Below, in pieces: positions 1 to 13,371 of a stretch of 64,000 nt of DNA (positions are counted from its first letter, which is position 1; every line of letters begins with the position of its first letter). Made by a program: the position numbers and the translations under genes. The notes beneath the pieces are model-generated. The model searched no databases. It had not been told where the DNA came from and was given only the letters and a program-made list of their open reading frames with translations. This stretch comes from Helicoverpa zea (lineage: Eukaryota > Arthropoda > Insecta > Lepidoptera > Noctuidae): NCBI RefSeq assembly GCF_022581195.2, contig NC_061456.1, positions 436,501 through 500,500 of the forward strand, read 5' to 3'.

Positions 1-1752
1 TTAACCCGGCAGTTGGTAATCGCACTTTATGTAAGTACATACATTGTATAGTTTCACAGTATAACTGCGACTCATCTAAAAAAGGATTACGTAGTGCGAT
101 ATACACAAAGGTTAACGTGGATCTAACCGCGCGTTTGGCCGTGTTAGTTACACATACCGCACGCCGTTAACCGCGGCATAACCGCAACATAACGTTTAGT
201 CTTACTCGGTAACTGTCTATCCCTACCCCACTAACAATGGACTTTATTCTGTTTGTACTTTCAATAATATGAATATAAAATAAGCTCGCCAAACCCAATA
301 AAAAATACAAAACCCTTTTTGCAGATTATGAAACAAAATTTATTGTATCAATATTTGATAAATCTTTAATGCGTGCCTCATAAAATATTTGATTCGAAAA
401 ATAGAGATGAATATAGAATCGGATTTGAAAGCTAACTCCAGTATTTGTCTTAGATCTGCAGCGAGCCTAACGGCATTGTACGGCGGTACACTTAGCTACC
501 TTTGTACCCGCTATGACGTTGAACTTAATGAATAACCGTGGCGCGACTGAAATACAGCCTGAAATTACTGCATTAATTCCTTCAGCGATATTTATTATAG
601 CGTAATAATTAGTGGAGGAGACAGGGGCTCCGGAACAAAGGGGCGTGTCGCGGAACCCTAGACCTATCTTTTTATTAAAATGTGTAAAGACGTTAAATTA
701 TACAATTAATTAGGATGATTAATGCTTCTAAGGAGGGAAGATGAGAAAAACAGTGTAAGAAAAGGTGGATAAGATACTCTTGTTTTAATTAAGTTATTAT
801 TCTCACGGCGCTTGATTTTGCAAACTAGACCTTGTAAAGCTTACGTAAGAAAAGTGAAATATTGATACTGTAACATCATTTAAAATTAAATGAAAAGATT
901 GAAAAACAGTCATTGCTTTTAATATCTGCCGAAATAATTTGCTTTTAGGTTAAATGACACAAAAAAATTCGTGCTCTTCACCCAATACCTGCTACAAAAA
1001 TCGCTTTAATTCAACTACTTACAAATTATAATTCACCCCAAACGCTTATAATTTAAAGACAGTATTAAACTACATTATAAATACTTAAGCATAAAACTTG
1101 GCAGAATTAATTCTAGGAATTACGAAATTGGCTTAATAATGGTTGGTACAGCCGCGTATAATATAGCTGGAACGAGTCCTGACGAGATAATTACGTTATA
1201 TTTCATTGAGTCGAAGGCCGAATGCCGGCGGATCTGTACTGAGCCCATTAACATTTTAAAATATTATAAGTTCACTAGCAGATAGGGTTACAAAGCTCTT
1301 ATTGTTCCGTTTTACGAAGGGTTATTGAAAATTATGTTCAACATTTTTTGTGCCCAATTTGGGAAGGAATTTGAAGCTCGGGTGTAGCTAGTTACGTAAT
1401 GATGTGATTATATTTTATTAAAATTTGTATTTTTGGACGGTGTCTGTCTCGAGTGTGGCTTAACTTTGTCAGTTTTTTTTTTTTACACAATTTAAATAAT
1501 GCTATTTTTGTATAACGTGTATTATTTTCAATAGTTTCCATTTGATTATGGTGAAATGGATACTGGTTCTTTTACTAAAATTGTATAGTATATTTTCCTT
1601 GTAACCGTCATCGTTTTGTTCAGTTAACATCCCTTTCTCTAACGTCAAAAATGTTTAGTTGACTGCTAAAATTCTTTCAAAAACTGACTTTTCCCACAGC
1701 TTCCTTTACCAATCTATTCCGCACCTACAGCAATGTTGTAATAAAGTCTTAC
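1..1752 (-). other. Presumed downstream intron of the DIP-like gene
   Basis: This follows the donor of the second coding exon. The expected next exon (the Ig strand beginning V-A-W) was looked for on the minus strand and not seen, so the intron runs past the left edge. Nothing else is recognisable. Confidence 0.5.
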
Positions 1753-1859
1753 CTTATAAGTGCCAAGGTGTTCGACGACGCAGGGCAGGCTGGCGTCCCT
1801 GCCGAGCGCCACCGTCACGTTGGGTATCGGCTCCGCGAACCGTGGCTCCTCCGTCAGAA
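1753..1859 (-). CDS. DIP/lachesin-like Ig cell-surface protein, second coding exon (start of Ig domain 1)
   Basis: The 107 bp exon lies between an acceptor (TTGTTCAG at 1860-1867) and a donor (TATAAG then GTAAG at 1748-1752). It adds two bases and 35 codons and ends in phase 0. The peptide, residues 24-59 of the joined product, contains PRFAEPIPNVTVALGRD and LPCVVEHLGTYK. This is the A and B strand region of the first Ig domain in DIP/lachesin-like proteins. Cys50 is the B-strand cysteine of the Ig disulphide, and Asn37-Val-Thr is an N-glycosylation sequon. In the family the next exon continues with V-A-W, which fits a phase 0 break after the final Lys. The exon is markedly more GC-rich than its flanks. 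No later exon was found between 1 and 1752. Confidence 0.82.
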
Positions 1860-4800
1860 CTGAACAATGGAAAATGTGACTTTTATTTATTTATCTGTTT
1901 ATGCACATAGTTATTAGTTGCTGAGAATTAAGAAGATATATTTATAACAATCAAGAACGAAAGCACTGGTTACGACAAGTGTATGTTATTCAGAAACAAA
2001 CATATGATATGAAGATATTAACAAGATAATTAGGCCATAATCGGTAATACAAAAATATTTAGTTGAATCATAATTTATAACACGCTCGCGAGGTCCGGAT
2101 AGCGCAGGATATTAACTGGAAAATAATAAAGATTTTTTTACAAAACTATCATCGGCTCAAAGCCTTTTCTTTCGTTTATTGCAATGTAGTTTGTAGCAAA
2201 ACTTCATCTGAAAAATGAAACGTTACAACAAAATACGAATTCATATTGAACAAAATAGAATTTAAGCACTATTCATTTGTTTAACAATGGCTATTCAAAT
2301 AATGTTGCGATCAAATCCAATAAATGGATGCATCGGCTGACGTTTACAACATCGCACGGTACATTTACTTCATAATATCCTTTCCATAAACTACGCAAAT
2401 GAACATTTTCCATTTTGCACAATTTCATGTGATTCCGAAATGTATTCGCTCTTAATGTCCTTTTGGTTAATTGAGTAGACAGTGTCTCGTTCGTAATTAG
2501 TTTTTAAAAGCGAAGGTTTGAAGCCACCTCTGGAGTATATCGCGCAGTATAAAGTAGCTCATTATCCTCTATGAAATTTGTATTCGGTTCGCGTCTCGGG
2601 ACAGTCTCCCGTTAATAACTGGAGGTTTAATTACAGCAAACATCCTCAAAATATCAGACGTTCGCAACATCATAAATCCAACAAAATTATCTTTTAAAGC
2701 AGTTTGTAAAACCAAAGATATCAACTCTCGCATAAATCACGAGAAACGACATATTTTTACAACCGAACGAGTAATATTTGAGATTAAAATTACGAACAAG
2801 CACTTGAGGGACAAGTAATATTTTAGAGCGATTCGCAAAGTTCATAGTAACGAGCTATGAATATCCACTAACCTTCAGACTTACGACCTTTTTAATGTGG
2901 CACGAAAGTGTAACTTTGATAAAATAACGAACAGGCATTTGCCTGGAGTAGAATGTAAAAGCGCTTAGATTGATATTTTTAATCAACCGCGAAGTTAGGA
3001 AGGCGGGAGTTGTCGGCTCGTTATGACAAGCAAAATATTGTTTATTACGGAACTTTGGCAAATTTCTCCCCACTCCGGATCGCGGCGGTGATAACGATGA
3101 GCTTGTAAAGGGTACGAACAACTTCGCCTGTGAACACACTCACGGACCACGACCAATTTTAGATTTTTTGCCTTTCAGGCATTCTATTAAACTGCAGATG
3201 TTCATATTTTTACTTTTGCCTTCATATATTTTATTTTAATTCACTGCTGAAGCCATTTATATGACTTTAGGCCATCAATTACTTGTCTGGCAGTTTCATA
3301 GGTATTCGTGGTCTTTTTCAAATTTCAGTCAGTGCACCTTTTAACTTATGTAAGTTTTAATAAGCTCTCTATAAAGTTTTGTGACCAATTATGTGTTGTA
3401 CAAAATATTTTTTAATAATTGCTATTGTGTGTTGTAAATCAAAACTTTAAAGTTAGTTAAATTAATAGAAAGAAGATTTTACAAAGTTATACTGCTTTTT
3501 AAATTAAGATGATGTAAATGAAGAAATTACATAAATGTTAACGTAATACGAGATTGTTATCTATTGTAGATTGAAACATTAACCATGCATGAAAGGCCTA
3601 AATCTCATCTAACGTTTATAACCGGATAATACCGGATAACTGCCTGTTCGATAAGGATTAACGTTAACTTTATTACAACATTCAATACCTTAACGGCCCT
3701 GTAAACTCTGATCTAATATTTACTTTGAAACCGTTAACATTTACTCTGTACCGTCATTATACGGAAGACAAAATAGAGCAAACGAGGAATTACTGCACGT
3801 CTTTATAAAAGGGAAAGCAAAACTAAGCGGAATTTGTTCGCCACTCATCGCTGGAAATCGCGACGTTGTGCACACAGCCTAATGATTCATACTTCGCCGA
3901 GTATGGTAATTAAAAGTAGCTTGTAAACTCCAGATGTATACATTTCCAAGCAAAAAAGCGACTTTATATACAAGTACATCGCTAGTAAATGTTCTACCAT
4001 TTTCCTTTTAGAGAACGACGATAATTTTTTATCAATAGATATTTTTGTGTATCAATGGCACGATATTATTTTGCTCTCGGTCGCAATGATTACTTTCTCA
4101 GAATTCAAATTCTTATTTGCGTATTAATATTACAAAGACATCTCGATGAAAAACATGATTTCCTTGTCAGCGTTTATGTTCTATTTTAAAATCTTCTTTA
4201 TAATTTTTCAATCGGTATTTTTAAGAAGAAGTATAGCTTTTCAATATAAATATTCGAGACAGATTATTTTGAAGATACTGATTATAATTTCGTATACCTG
4301 AGCAACATCATTATAATAACTTATGCCTTTACGAGTGTGCGGGTATTATGAATTTCAGCACATCGCCATAATATTCCGGTGTAAACGTACTATCGTAACA
4401 TTATGTAGGATCCATCACAAAGGATATAAAACACAGTTTTGCTCTCTCCTCGTCAGCCGTTAATTAACTTACTTGTTCACGAGGCACATTCTTCGACGCA
4501 CAAGTCTTACTTTAAAATTACTCTTACATTTCGCGTTACTTTAAACATGGATAAAATATTAATTTTCAAACGCTGGTGTTATGAACTCATTAAATGATTG
4601 CACGATATTGTGAAATACCAACATATTTCATACAATAAGTTATCATAACGATAGCTGAACATATCAAACATTGGAATGCTAGACTAACTCGCCGCAATAT
4701 TTACCGAGTCTATCGCTTTACCAAAATTCACCGCTGTCCGACACCCCGATAGCTTTCTCTTTGAATAATTTGCAAGTCGAAATGGCAATAAATTTTATAT

Positions 4801-6679
4801 TTTAGACGGAGTTCGTTTCAAAGAAAAAGTAATATTGTTTCTTGACTGTGACATTTTTCAACTTGTTTACCGTAGCGAAACCAACATCTGCGTATCTTGG
4901 CATTTATAAAACACCGTTAAATTGAGTGTGCGCTTCACGCGTTCTATAAACGTATTTCGTGAAAGCCTTTCGAATTTGGTGTGTATATCTTCTGGCAAAT
5001 TAGGTAGTTTAGTCGCTTCAGGGTTTGGTTTTTATACGAACACGTTTGTTTTAGAGGCACTGGTTTATCGGGGTTTATAGTACGCTTTGTGCTGCCTTCC
5101 TCACGCTTTTGTTTTGACTTCTTTATTCTACATTCAACACAATCGGTCTTTTACAACATCACACAGCATTCATGTGTTCGCGCTGTACGTTATTTCTCAT
5201 AGTTTTGGAAGAAAACTGAAGTAGTTCTCTGGTAGTTTTATTCTCTTTAGTATGCTGTCGTACACTAACTACTCTAAATCAACCACATTTGAACCTAAAA
5301 CTACAGTGAAACCGCGGTAACAAATTGATCGACATCACGACTAATTTGATAAGCAATTACTCTGTCTATACCCTATTCGTACTGCTGGTAGATATGAGCC
5401 GCGAGATTTAATTACTGGAGTTGAGAGCCCCTCAAAATATTGTCTTCATTAAGGGATGCTCCCTTTGTGTCGCGTTTTATTCGAAAAGTTCGCGTGTAAT
5501 TTCGGAAAACTTAGTTAAGTGGCCTGTTAACGTTCACGTTCCTGATTCTCATCATATTTAAATGTGTTGATGTTTTTTTGAATTGTTTTTGGGTTATTAG
5601 GTAGCGGCGATAAGGCTTTCTTTTGTTTTTTGAATTATGTCTTATGATAAGTTTACGTTTAATGGTATGTAACAAAACAAAATGCAATTCGTAAATGTTT
5701 TGTTTCGTAAATCATTATTCAGATCATGAGTTTAGAGTAAGTTCAGAATTAGCTAAGCATTTTTTTATTCGTACTTAAGTTTCTAGAACTAAAACTAATG
5801 ACTGTGACTTAGAAAAATGGTTAAACCGAGACTTGTTCTTATTTTATGAAGTCTTACGGAAGATGAACGTAAAGAATGTCTTCTGTGGAAACCAATATAT
5901 TTTTATATGTATCGTTCATTATTTTACGACTTGATCTGAAACGCAGTGGACCGTATTTATAGAATTTGCGAGTTCTATGAGGTAAAATATACATCCTCAT
6001 CTAAATTCCTTTCTGAAGGAAAAGTAAGAAATATAAGTATGTATTTATCTTTTTTTGAAAAAGATGTATTTCTTAATAGAATAAAGCTGAGGTGAAAAGA
6101 TTCAGTGATCTTGATTTCTTGTGATCTGAAACGTATTTATACATGAATGATTCTTCGACATGTTGTTATTCATTCCGATAGCTTTCTGTTGCGGGGTGTA
6201 AATTCAGTATACCTGATATGAAAGCAAGGTATAGTAATATTGATCTGACAATTTATGAATTGATCGTATCGTCGAGTCGTTACGTTTAAATTGTCACGTG
6301 TCTATAATTTTAGCACTAATTTTAATCACTTTAATTTACTTAGTTGTTCAGTCTACTTCATAACTTTCTCCAATTTTCACTATATTTTCGTTACTGATAA
6401 TTAGATAACACAGCAGTATTTTCTCAGGTTATTAGGCATTTATGTCAGTACTCTGTTTACTTCCGCCGGGTTCCTGAGTGATCTACTTCTTAGAAAGAAG
6501 CCTATGGATATATTATTCTTATGTGAAAGCAATGCTACTGCAAAATTTCATGAAAATTCGTTGACAAAATTTCGTATAAAAAAACATTCTACGCTGATCC
6601 CAACTAAAATTGGGAAAGATAATGTTGATGATGAGACATATAAACTTTCGCATTTATACTGTTAGTAAACTACGCTTAC
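1860..6679 (-). other. Intron of the DIP-like gene (4.8 kb)
   Basis: This is the sequence between the two recognised DIP exons, starting GTAAGCG and ending TTGTTCAG on the minus strand. It is AT-rich, and I recognise no coding exon, complete transposon or RNA gene in it. A small direct duplication of the type ATAACCGGATA / ATACCGGATAA lies near 3618-3640. Confidence 0.65.
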
Positions 6680-6749
6680 CTTGACATATGATAGTGATGA
6701 TCTGTATGACGCTGATGGCGAAGCTCCGGCATGGCTCTCTTCGGGTCAT
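6680..6749 (-). CDS. DIP/lachesin-like Ig cell-surface protein, first coding exon (signal peptide)
   Basis: This exon encodes 23 codons plus one base, beginning MTRREPCRSFAISVIQ. A short basic start is followed by a hydrophobic stretch ending ITIICQ, which reads as a signal peptide for the secretory pathway. It ends at a strong minus-strand donor (CAAG then GTAAGCG) in phase 1. That matches the exon at 1753-1859, and the junction codon gives Val24. I chose the ATG at 6749 because the in-frame ATG at 6767 meets a TGA three codons on. The family link comes from the next exon: DIPs are Ig-domain surface proteins that bind Dpr proteins and help specify synaptic partners in insects. The paralogue cannot be assigned from 59 residues. 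The remaining exons lie beyond the left edge of the window. Confidence 0.72.
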
Positions 6750-6820
6750 GGTGCGTCAGGTTCGCATCTCGTCACTGTTCAACCTCTTGTGGCCAGTCCA
6801 CGGGAGTTTCGCGTCACCAT
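6750..6820 (-). other. 5' UTR part of the DIP signal-peptide exon, with two short upstream ORFs
   Basis: An acceptor (TTTGTCGCAG at 6821-6830) precedes this stretch, so the exon probably runs 6820 to 6680 and its first 71 bases are untranslated. Two ATGs lie here. One sits directly at the exon start (6820) and reads 13 codons to a TGA. The other (6767) is in frame with the main start but stops after three codons. Both could lower translation from the main ATG. The presence of an acceptor means at least one non-coding exon lies further upstream. Confidence 0.5.
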
Positions 6821-9800
6821 CTGCGACAAAGAATGTGTTAGATATAAGTAAGTCGTCCAGGTAAACCAATCACTTATTCAAACATGAATATTCGTTTAGT
6901 TAACTAGTAAAATGGAAAGTAAATAAATTTTGTTTTAATTTCGACAAAATATATCATCTTGATAATTCATGGTTAAAGTCATGAACTTACAATTATTATT
7001 CTACTTATCTTAATGTAGATTTGCTGATAACCCTCAGATAGAGCAAGACAACAACTATTTTTGGATTACCATATTTTGAGGATAAGATTTCGCGGTGGAA
7101 ACATGTCGAAATGCTACCCCACAAAAAGGCTTCAATCCATGATAATAATTTATGAAGGGGGTCCCATATTATTATATTCACCCTATAAGGATAGAAGGTA
7201 AATACGGCCATACCCTTCATATAATACCTCTGCCCCCTCTCACGATACCCATGGGAAATGATGGGGTAATATAAATTGTAACTGAGAACATAACGGAACA
7301 AGTTTAAGCTCATTTGGTTGAAAATTCGTTTTACCATAGTTATTGCTTCATATTTATTCATTCAAATTAAACTGACAGCAATTTGATATAAAACTCTTTC
7401 TTGTTGCTGGCTAATTTTACAAATGTGATCGCTAGTGTGTATTGCCAACCTATTATTCCCCTATGTCAAAACACCATGTTATCAAACCGAGCGATAAGTT
7501 TTGTATTGTCAGTGGCGATACAAATTGATTAATGAGTGGGTTTGCCGGTAATTAATCACACACCCACCGTATTTTAATGTTTATCACGTATTGTGAATAA
7601 ATTGTCAATGAAATGATAACGATTGAGAATTATTATCGTTTTAATGCTTTGTGGGATTTGGTGATATACGCTGATGATTAATACTTTGTTTATTTCCAAG
7701 TTATTACGTAGATGAATATAATAGCAGAACAAAATAGTCTTACCTACGCATCAGATGAATATAAAAAGCGTTTCAATACCGCATAAAAAGCGTATGAAAA
7801 TGTTATTACGTTACTTTTTCCAGAGAATTAATTTAATAAATTATTGCGGAAAATATTTTTACAATATTTTTACTCAAATAAATACATAAAATGCAAACAT
7901 CAGAAGTGAGACCATTTTCCATAGGTACTGACTTTGACTTTGAAAACGATACATTGAAAAAGTAATGCAAATTAGATGAAATGGTGAAAATCGACATGTC
8001 AGTGTAGCGAGCTAAGCCGGCACAGAGATCTAAATCTGTCGGCCGACTGAGCTCAATCGATATACTGGAACAAACGGCTGCCTCATCAGAATTTAGAATA
8101 ACTGATATTGCTCAATGAAAAGGGTCAAATTGACACGAATTTGTGATATTTGTGGCTTTAAACGATCGTGTTTAAAACGAGATTAGGTATTTCATCGATC
8201 TGCTATACCGAAATTTGTAAGAAAACTGTCTATCTATATTAATTATATCTATATTAAGGATGTAAAATGATCTTACCAAAACCGACAAATCACTCGCCCA
8301 CCAACTCTCGGACGTAACTCAACACCATTTCATTACTTATAACGCCATTAACGAAGATAAACAAACCAAACAAAAGACAGTAGCAACAAAATATTCTGTT
8401 AAGCCGTCAGTCGATTTGCATTAGAGCACAAATGAAGTAAGAATTGAGAAGGCGTCTCGTTAAGTAGCCTCAAACGAGTGATCTGAGGTCGACTCAGCGC
8501 TCGAGACAAAGGTTTTGAAAGAATGACTTAAGTTAGTGACGAGGAGCGGGAGAGGAAAGATTTATGATATGATTTGAAGATAACGTTCTGTTTAGCAGTT
8601 GGTTGAATAGTAGTTGCTGTAATAATAGGAAAAGCAACTTGAGTACAGTTGGTACTCAATATAGTATTACTACAATTGACTGCAGCCTTCACTTTATGAT
8701 CAAAAACAAAAAACCTCCGAAAAAATTGACAATCCAATAAATCATTGTTCGAATTTCCTCAAGTGTTTCAATTTGCTCTCACAATGAATATTGATTTAAA
8801 CAATTCGGCAAACCACAGTAATCCTGAAATACAGCCACCATTGCAACTCACTCCTATTTTAACGTAGCTGCGGCTTCGCTGAAATAGAAATAGTCCTTCT
8901 ACTGGTAACATTCGGCTCCATTATACACTGTCATTGCTTCGACCACAGCCGACGGCTTCAGCGGAAGTCACCGGCGCTCGTGCTCAGAAACTTGATTTAT
9001 CCCGCGATCAAATTCAATTGTGTCAAACGAGAAATTGACTAAAAATTCTACTGTCGCACCGACTACGTTCCGTAGTCACGTTACATTTTTAAAACATTTA
9101 ATATTTTGATTTTAATTCTGTGCGATGGATTCTTTGGCATTTTTTGTGAAAAAAAAAACATTGAGAATATTATCGTATCGGATGATAGTTTTTTTTTTTA
9201 TTGTTGAAAGAGGTTCTCTTTATGAGAGAGCATTAATTACGATTGCTACTAACAAGCGTTACCCCTTATAACTTTTGCTTCTATGCTTAGTATAGTGCCT
9301 CCTTTGATGCGCTTCAAAATTGAGCCTTATGGTTTAACCTCACTCAATATAGCTTTATACAAATCTAATTTACATATTCGCATTGTTTCTAGTAAAAAGC
9401 ATATCGTTGGCGAGTTGCCAGTCCCTTGTTTATGAGCCCCAGTGCGTTCTTCTTCTGCTAATATTATACGTGACTGCCAGCACTAAGTCATGTTGTGCTG
9501 TATCAATATGAAGTCTATGCACCGCTTTATTTGTTGCACATAATGCTGCAAGGATATTTATCAACAGTGTGCTACGTGTTTATGTATAGTATACCTAATG
9601 CCTTCCTACATAGCTTAAGTTTTTGTTTTTATTAGATACCCTGCGTAGAGAGTAAACATCACAACTGGAAACAAATGTTATCTAGGGGTGGACGAGGGAC
9701 TAAAAAATGAATGATTTATCACGCATTCGAAATAGATTAAAACTACCTTAAAACATCCGTAAATCATAGAAAGTTTACAAAAATACAAAATGTAGCCATC

Positions 9801-11459
9801 CAAAAATAACATAAATATTAATGTGGACAAAAATTCCGGGCGATCCCAAAAGTTAGGCGAACGAATACGCGGCAAAACGCCAACAATACATCATTAACTT
9901 CGGTGTTATTTGTTGTGAATCCGTTGCTCACTGGCCGACATCATCATCTCTCCATTACAACCAAATATTACTGATAAAAAGCCCCAAAAGGCCGTGTAAT
10001 GAAAAAATAACAACGTTTAATGCTGCCCTCATCGGCTAATACCCGTATAAATATCCCACTACCGTACCATAATCACCGATAAAAGTGTTGAGCCGTCAAC
10101 ATTATCGCAAATTTTCGCATCCAATACCTGTTTTGTTCGTCGGAAATCAATCGGTGGCGCTTTTGTAATAGAATTGTGAATTGAAACTGGATCGATGGTA
10201 GGGTCGTCGTGGAATCGCTGCGGGCGGACATCGTCTGGTTGTGATTCATCTTTACGTCGGCGTCGCGCCGAAGGTTTATGCAGGGTTGTCGCTCCACACT
10301 TTTATTTCGTCTTTTTATTAGTTAGATAAGCGAGTTACGATTTTAAGAATTTATTACAGGCATCTGTTCTCCTTAAAAAATGCCAGGTTTATGAGTAAGT
10401 TTTGCACTGGGAAGTACCTATATAAAAGTATTTTATGCAGCAAACATTTTATAGATGAAGCCATCTGAGTAAAGTAGGTACCTACCCTAAAGGGTGGTTG
10501 AAATTCTGAAGGTCTTATGTGGAAGGGCTTATTTGATTTCGTGCAGTATTTTTAGTTTTTTTGAGGTCGAAATAATAAAACAACATACATATAACGTTTA
10601 TGACTATATTTTTTTGCAATTTTGATGTTATAGAAAAATCTCCAACAAGACAAGAACAAAATTGGGCTTTAGTTAATTGCTTCCGAGTAAAAGCATCGAA
10701 TTATTATTCCATTAGCTATTACCTCCTGTTGAGGTTAAATTATTACCAATATTAAGTAGGACAATCTTTTCTTCTCAATTTTATGGGCTTCCTCTGTTTA
10801 GCTGGCCAATTATATGCTATTTTTTGAGGAAATCTATACTTATTCTATAAAAAGCTTGTACAAGTGCCTTTAATTAGGTATTTTATAGTTAATTGCAAAA
10901 CATCGAAGAGAAGATGTAAAAAACAAGTAGTAGGTAGTTACTTTGAAGTGGTAAAAACTATACGAGTATTTACCTACTGTAAAAGTCCGAATGGACCAAG
11001 TTCGTTTTAATTCGAGTTTCCCTCGCGTGGATCGGAAAACAATAAATCTAGCATAACTGGTACTCAAACTCATTAATTTGAAACTAAGCTCATTATAATA
11101 CTTACTCGTAATGGCTGTAAGTGTCAGAACGATCACACATGACTTGGAATCTATTCAGCAGTTATTTGCTGTATTTTATTCGCTTACAAATGAATATTTA
11201 ATATGTGAGACGTTACGTTGACACTTATGAGTGAAATAATTTACAAACATTTGCTACACGTGGACTGCCTTTGATATGAAGTGTTTTCAGAGTTTCTTTC
11301 CACGATTGTAAAACAGGTACTTATTACTAAGACTTCACTGTCCGTCCATCTGTCAACTGACTGTTTCTTATGAACTGTTTTTGTTAGGCTGCAGATTTTT
11401 TTATATATAATGTATTTCTATTATCACTACCTACAAGAAAAAAATACTGAAAACTAGAA

Positions 11460-11560
11460 TACAATATTTTTTTTTATATGGTGGCTACCATATAAAAAAA
11501 TATTTTTTGTCGATAATGGTACTGAACCCGGACTTGCACTTGGCAAATTCTTTTATTTTG
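11460..11560 (-). repeat. Diverged fragment of the lepidopteran CCGGCCAAGTGCG repeat, with a hairpin
   Basis: Read on the minus strand, the segment 11512-11560 (plus ATAATGGTACTGAACCC then GGACTTGCACTTGGCAAATT) matches the start of the repeat at 41115-41425, with about 16 bases deleted. The adjoining part forms a hairpin: 11463-11482 pairs with 11487-11504 around a GGCT loop, with two extra bases in the T run. Confidence 0.5.
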
Positions 11561-11836
11561 CATTAGAAGAAGAATAAATATTTTAACATTGCAAAAAGAC
11601 AAATCACTCCTAATTTAATTTATGTAAGTTTTACTTTTCTAAAGAATAATTAATCCTGTTTAACACAAATTAACGTTAATCCCCATACAGTGCAAGCCCT
11701 ACTACCGCCGGGAGCTATCCAGCCCCTCGGCTGAAGTACTCGCGCTCATTTCGTTAAGCCTCGCAATGTTTTGTTGACGACACCCTTGTTTGTGTTCAAC
11801 TTCATCAGGTCAACTCTGACATTACAGGTATAGATA

Positions 11837-12685
11837 GTTCAACTCAGATTTGCGCACGGCCCTATGTGTGCGTCGGCTTGTAAATATACAACTTTCATTC
11901 GTGTGACAGTGACGTCGTCCGAGCATGACGTGTTCTTATCGCTTTTTGTTATGGGTACAGTCGTTTACGAAAATGTCTAGTTCTTCACGGAGGAAATGTT
12001 TAAGGAGTCAGGTAGCGTTTCAAAAAATGAAACAACATTCAAAGCTTTTTATTATTACATTTTACAGTTTTTCATTATTTTCTCATAAGTTTTTTCAAAT
12101 TGACGTTGACAGTATCTAAGAAATAAATGAGGTGAAATATCTAAGATGAATTAAATACTCCTTACATATTTTCTAGATCTCGGGGTACGCGGACAATAAA
12201 TAAAAGTGTGGACTAAGAATGTAAAAAGACGTATAATCTAGTATAATAATGTAAACAAGATGTGTGAGGAATTTTAAAAAATAAAATTCCTTAGCATAAT
12301 GTCGACCAAAATAAGACGGAAATAATGAAACTCATAAATGAACGTTTAAGTCATATTGATGAAGGGATGTTGGGTAATACTTGTCGACATGTACAAAAGA
12401 AAAAAGAAAAATACTATAGACATTTTGACATGGAGTCAAAATTTATAATTTACCTCGGTGAGAGTAGCGAATCCGAAAATTCATCATTTGATTTTTCAAG
12501 TAGCGATTCAGAATCATTATAAATAAATAAACATTAAATTACGTAATAACTGTTTTTCTTTAAACAGCCGTAACCCCTAAATAACTGTATTTGTACCCGA
12601 CTGTACCTCTTGTCACGCACACAAAGTCACTGTGTATGTACAAGGGTTACCCACACATAAGGCCGCGCGCAAGACTGAGTTGAAC
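11837..12685 (+). mobile_element. Deleted mariner/IS630-like DNA transposon
   Basis: The ends are inverted copies of each other over about 36 bp with five mismatches. The left end reads GTTCAACTCAGATTTGCGCA, and the right end read inward gives GTTCAACTCAGTCTTGCGCG. Inside each end the word GGTACAGTCG recurs in inverted orientation. Between them lie a possible start (ATGTCTAGTTCTTCACGG near 11972) and a reading frame at 12325-12519 that looks like a transposase C-terminus. The catalytic middle is missing. At 849 bp the element is an internal-deletion derivative on the way to becoming a MITE. A clean TA duplication is not visible (TA on the left, TT on the right). Confidence 0.6.
12325..12522 (+). 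pseudogene. C-terminal fragment of a mariner/IS630-like transposase
   Basis: The 65-codon frame contains NERLSHIDEGMLGNTCRHVQ, then KKKEKYYRHFD and KFIIYLGESSESENSS, and ends in a Ser/Asp/Glu tail. In insect transposases of the DDE_3 (Tc1/mariner) type the C-terminus often has an alpha-helical R-H-V/T stretch, a bulky K-E-x-Y-x pattern and an acidic-serine tail. This matches in style but has no catalytic residues. It sits just inside the right inverted repeat, as expected. The fragment cannot be active. Confidence 0.42.
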
Positions 12686-13371
12686 TTACTTTAATACCTT
12701 CTATTAGCTTTGTTTTTGTTTTATTGTTTTAGACTTTCTTTGAATATTTTACGACTTTTAACTCTATACATATAATCTACAGATATACAACTTATCTACA
12801 TAATGTTAAGATCATTATTCAATCTTCTGTGTAATACTGGGTTTGATCCTCAGGCATTACTCCATGGCAAAACTTCTAGCCTGTTGTTTTCTCACATAAA
12901 AAGCAACCAGTTACTTGCATATAGACTTTAGTCACCAGACATCTCAAATACAGTAGGATTCATAATTCAAAACTTGACACCAACAGACTAAAACCAGACC
13001 GCCTAGAGAATATGACGCATAGTTTCACATTTTGTTCCGTAACGATTCTTTAAAGGCAAGCGGGCCATCTAACATAGGTTTAATAATTTGTTGGCGCTGC
13101 TACAACGCTATTACCGGGAACAAAGTAGAAATTCACTGGCTAAAAGCTTGGAACCGAAAGTCGCTGTTGTTACTGTATTTTGTGATTTAGCCATTTTCCC
13201 AACTATTTATTTGAGTTTGAGTCCGTCAGTGTTGTGTTAAGGAATTTCACCTTAGTGGATAGTGTCACTTTTGTTAATGCAAGAGTTTTAGTAGTTGATC
13301 TTTTGAAAATAAAGTAAGTTAAATAGCCCCACATAGTGTCAATAGTAAAATGCCTTTATTCAGCATATTTA

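Noticed and set aside
7005..7361. ATG-initiated 118-codon open frame on the minus strand
   Set aside because: It is the longest such frame outside known exons, but it has no recognisable domain, no splice sites fitting a gene model and AT-rich composition like its surroundings.
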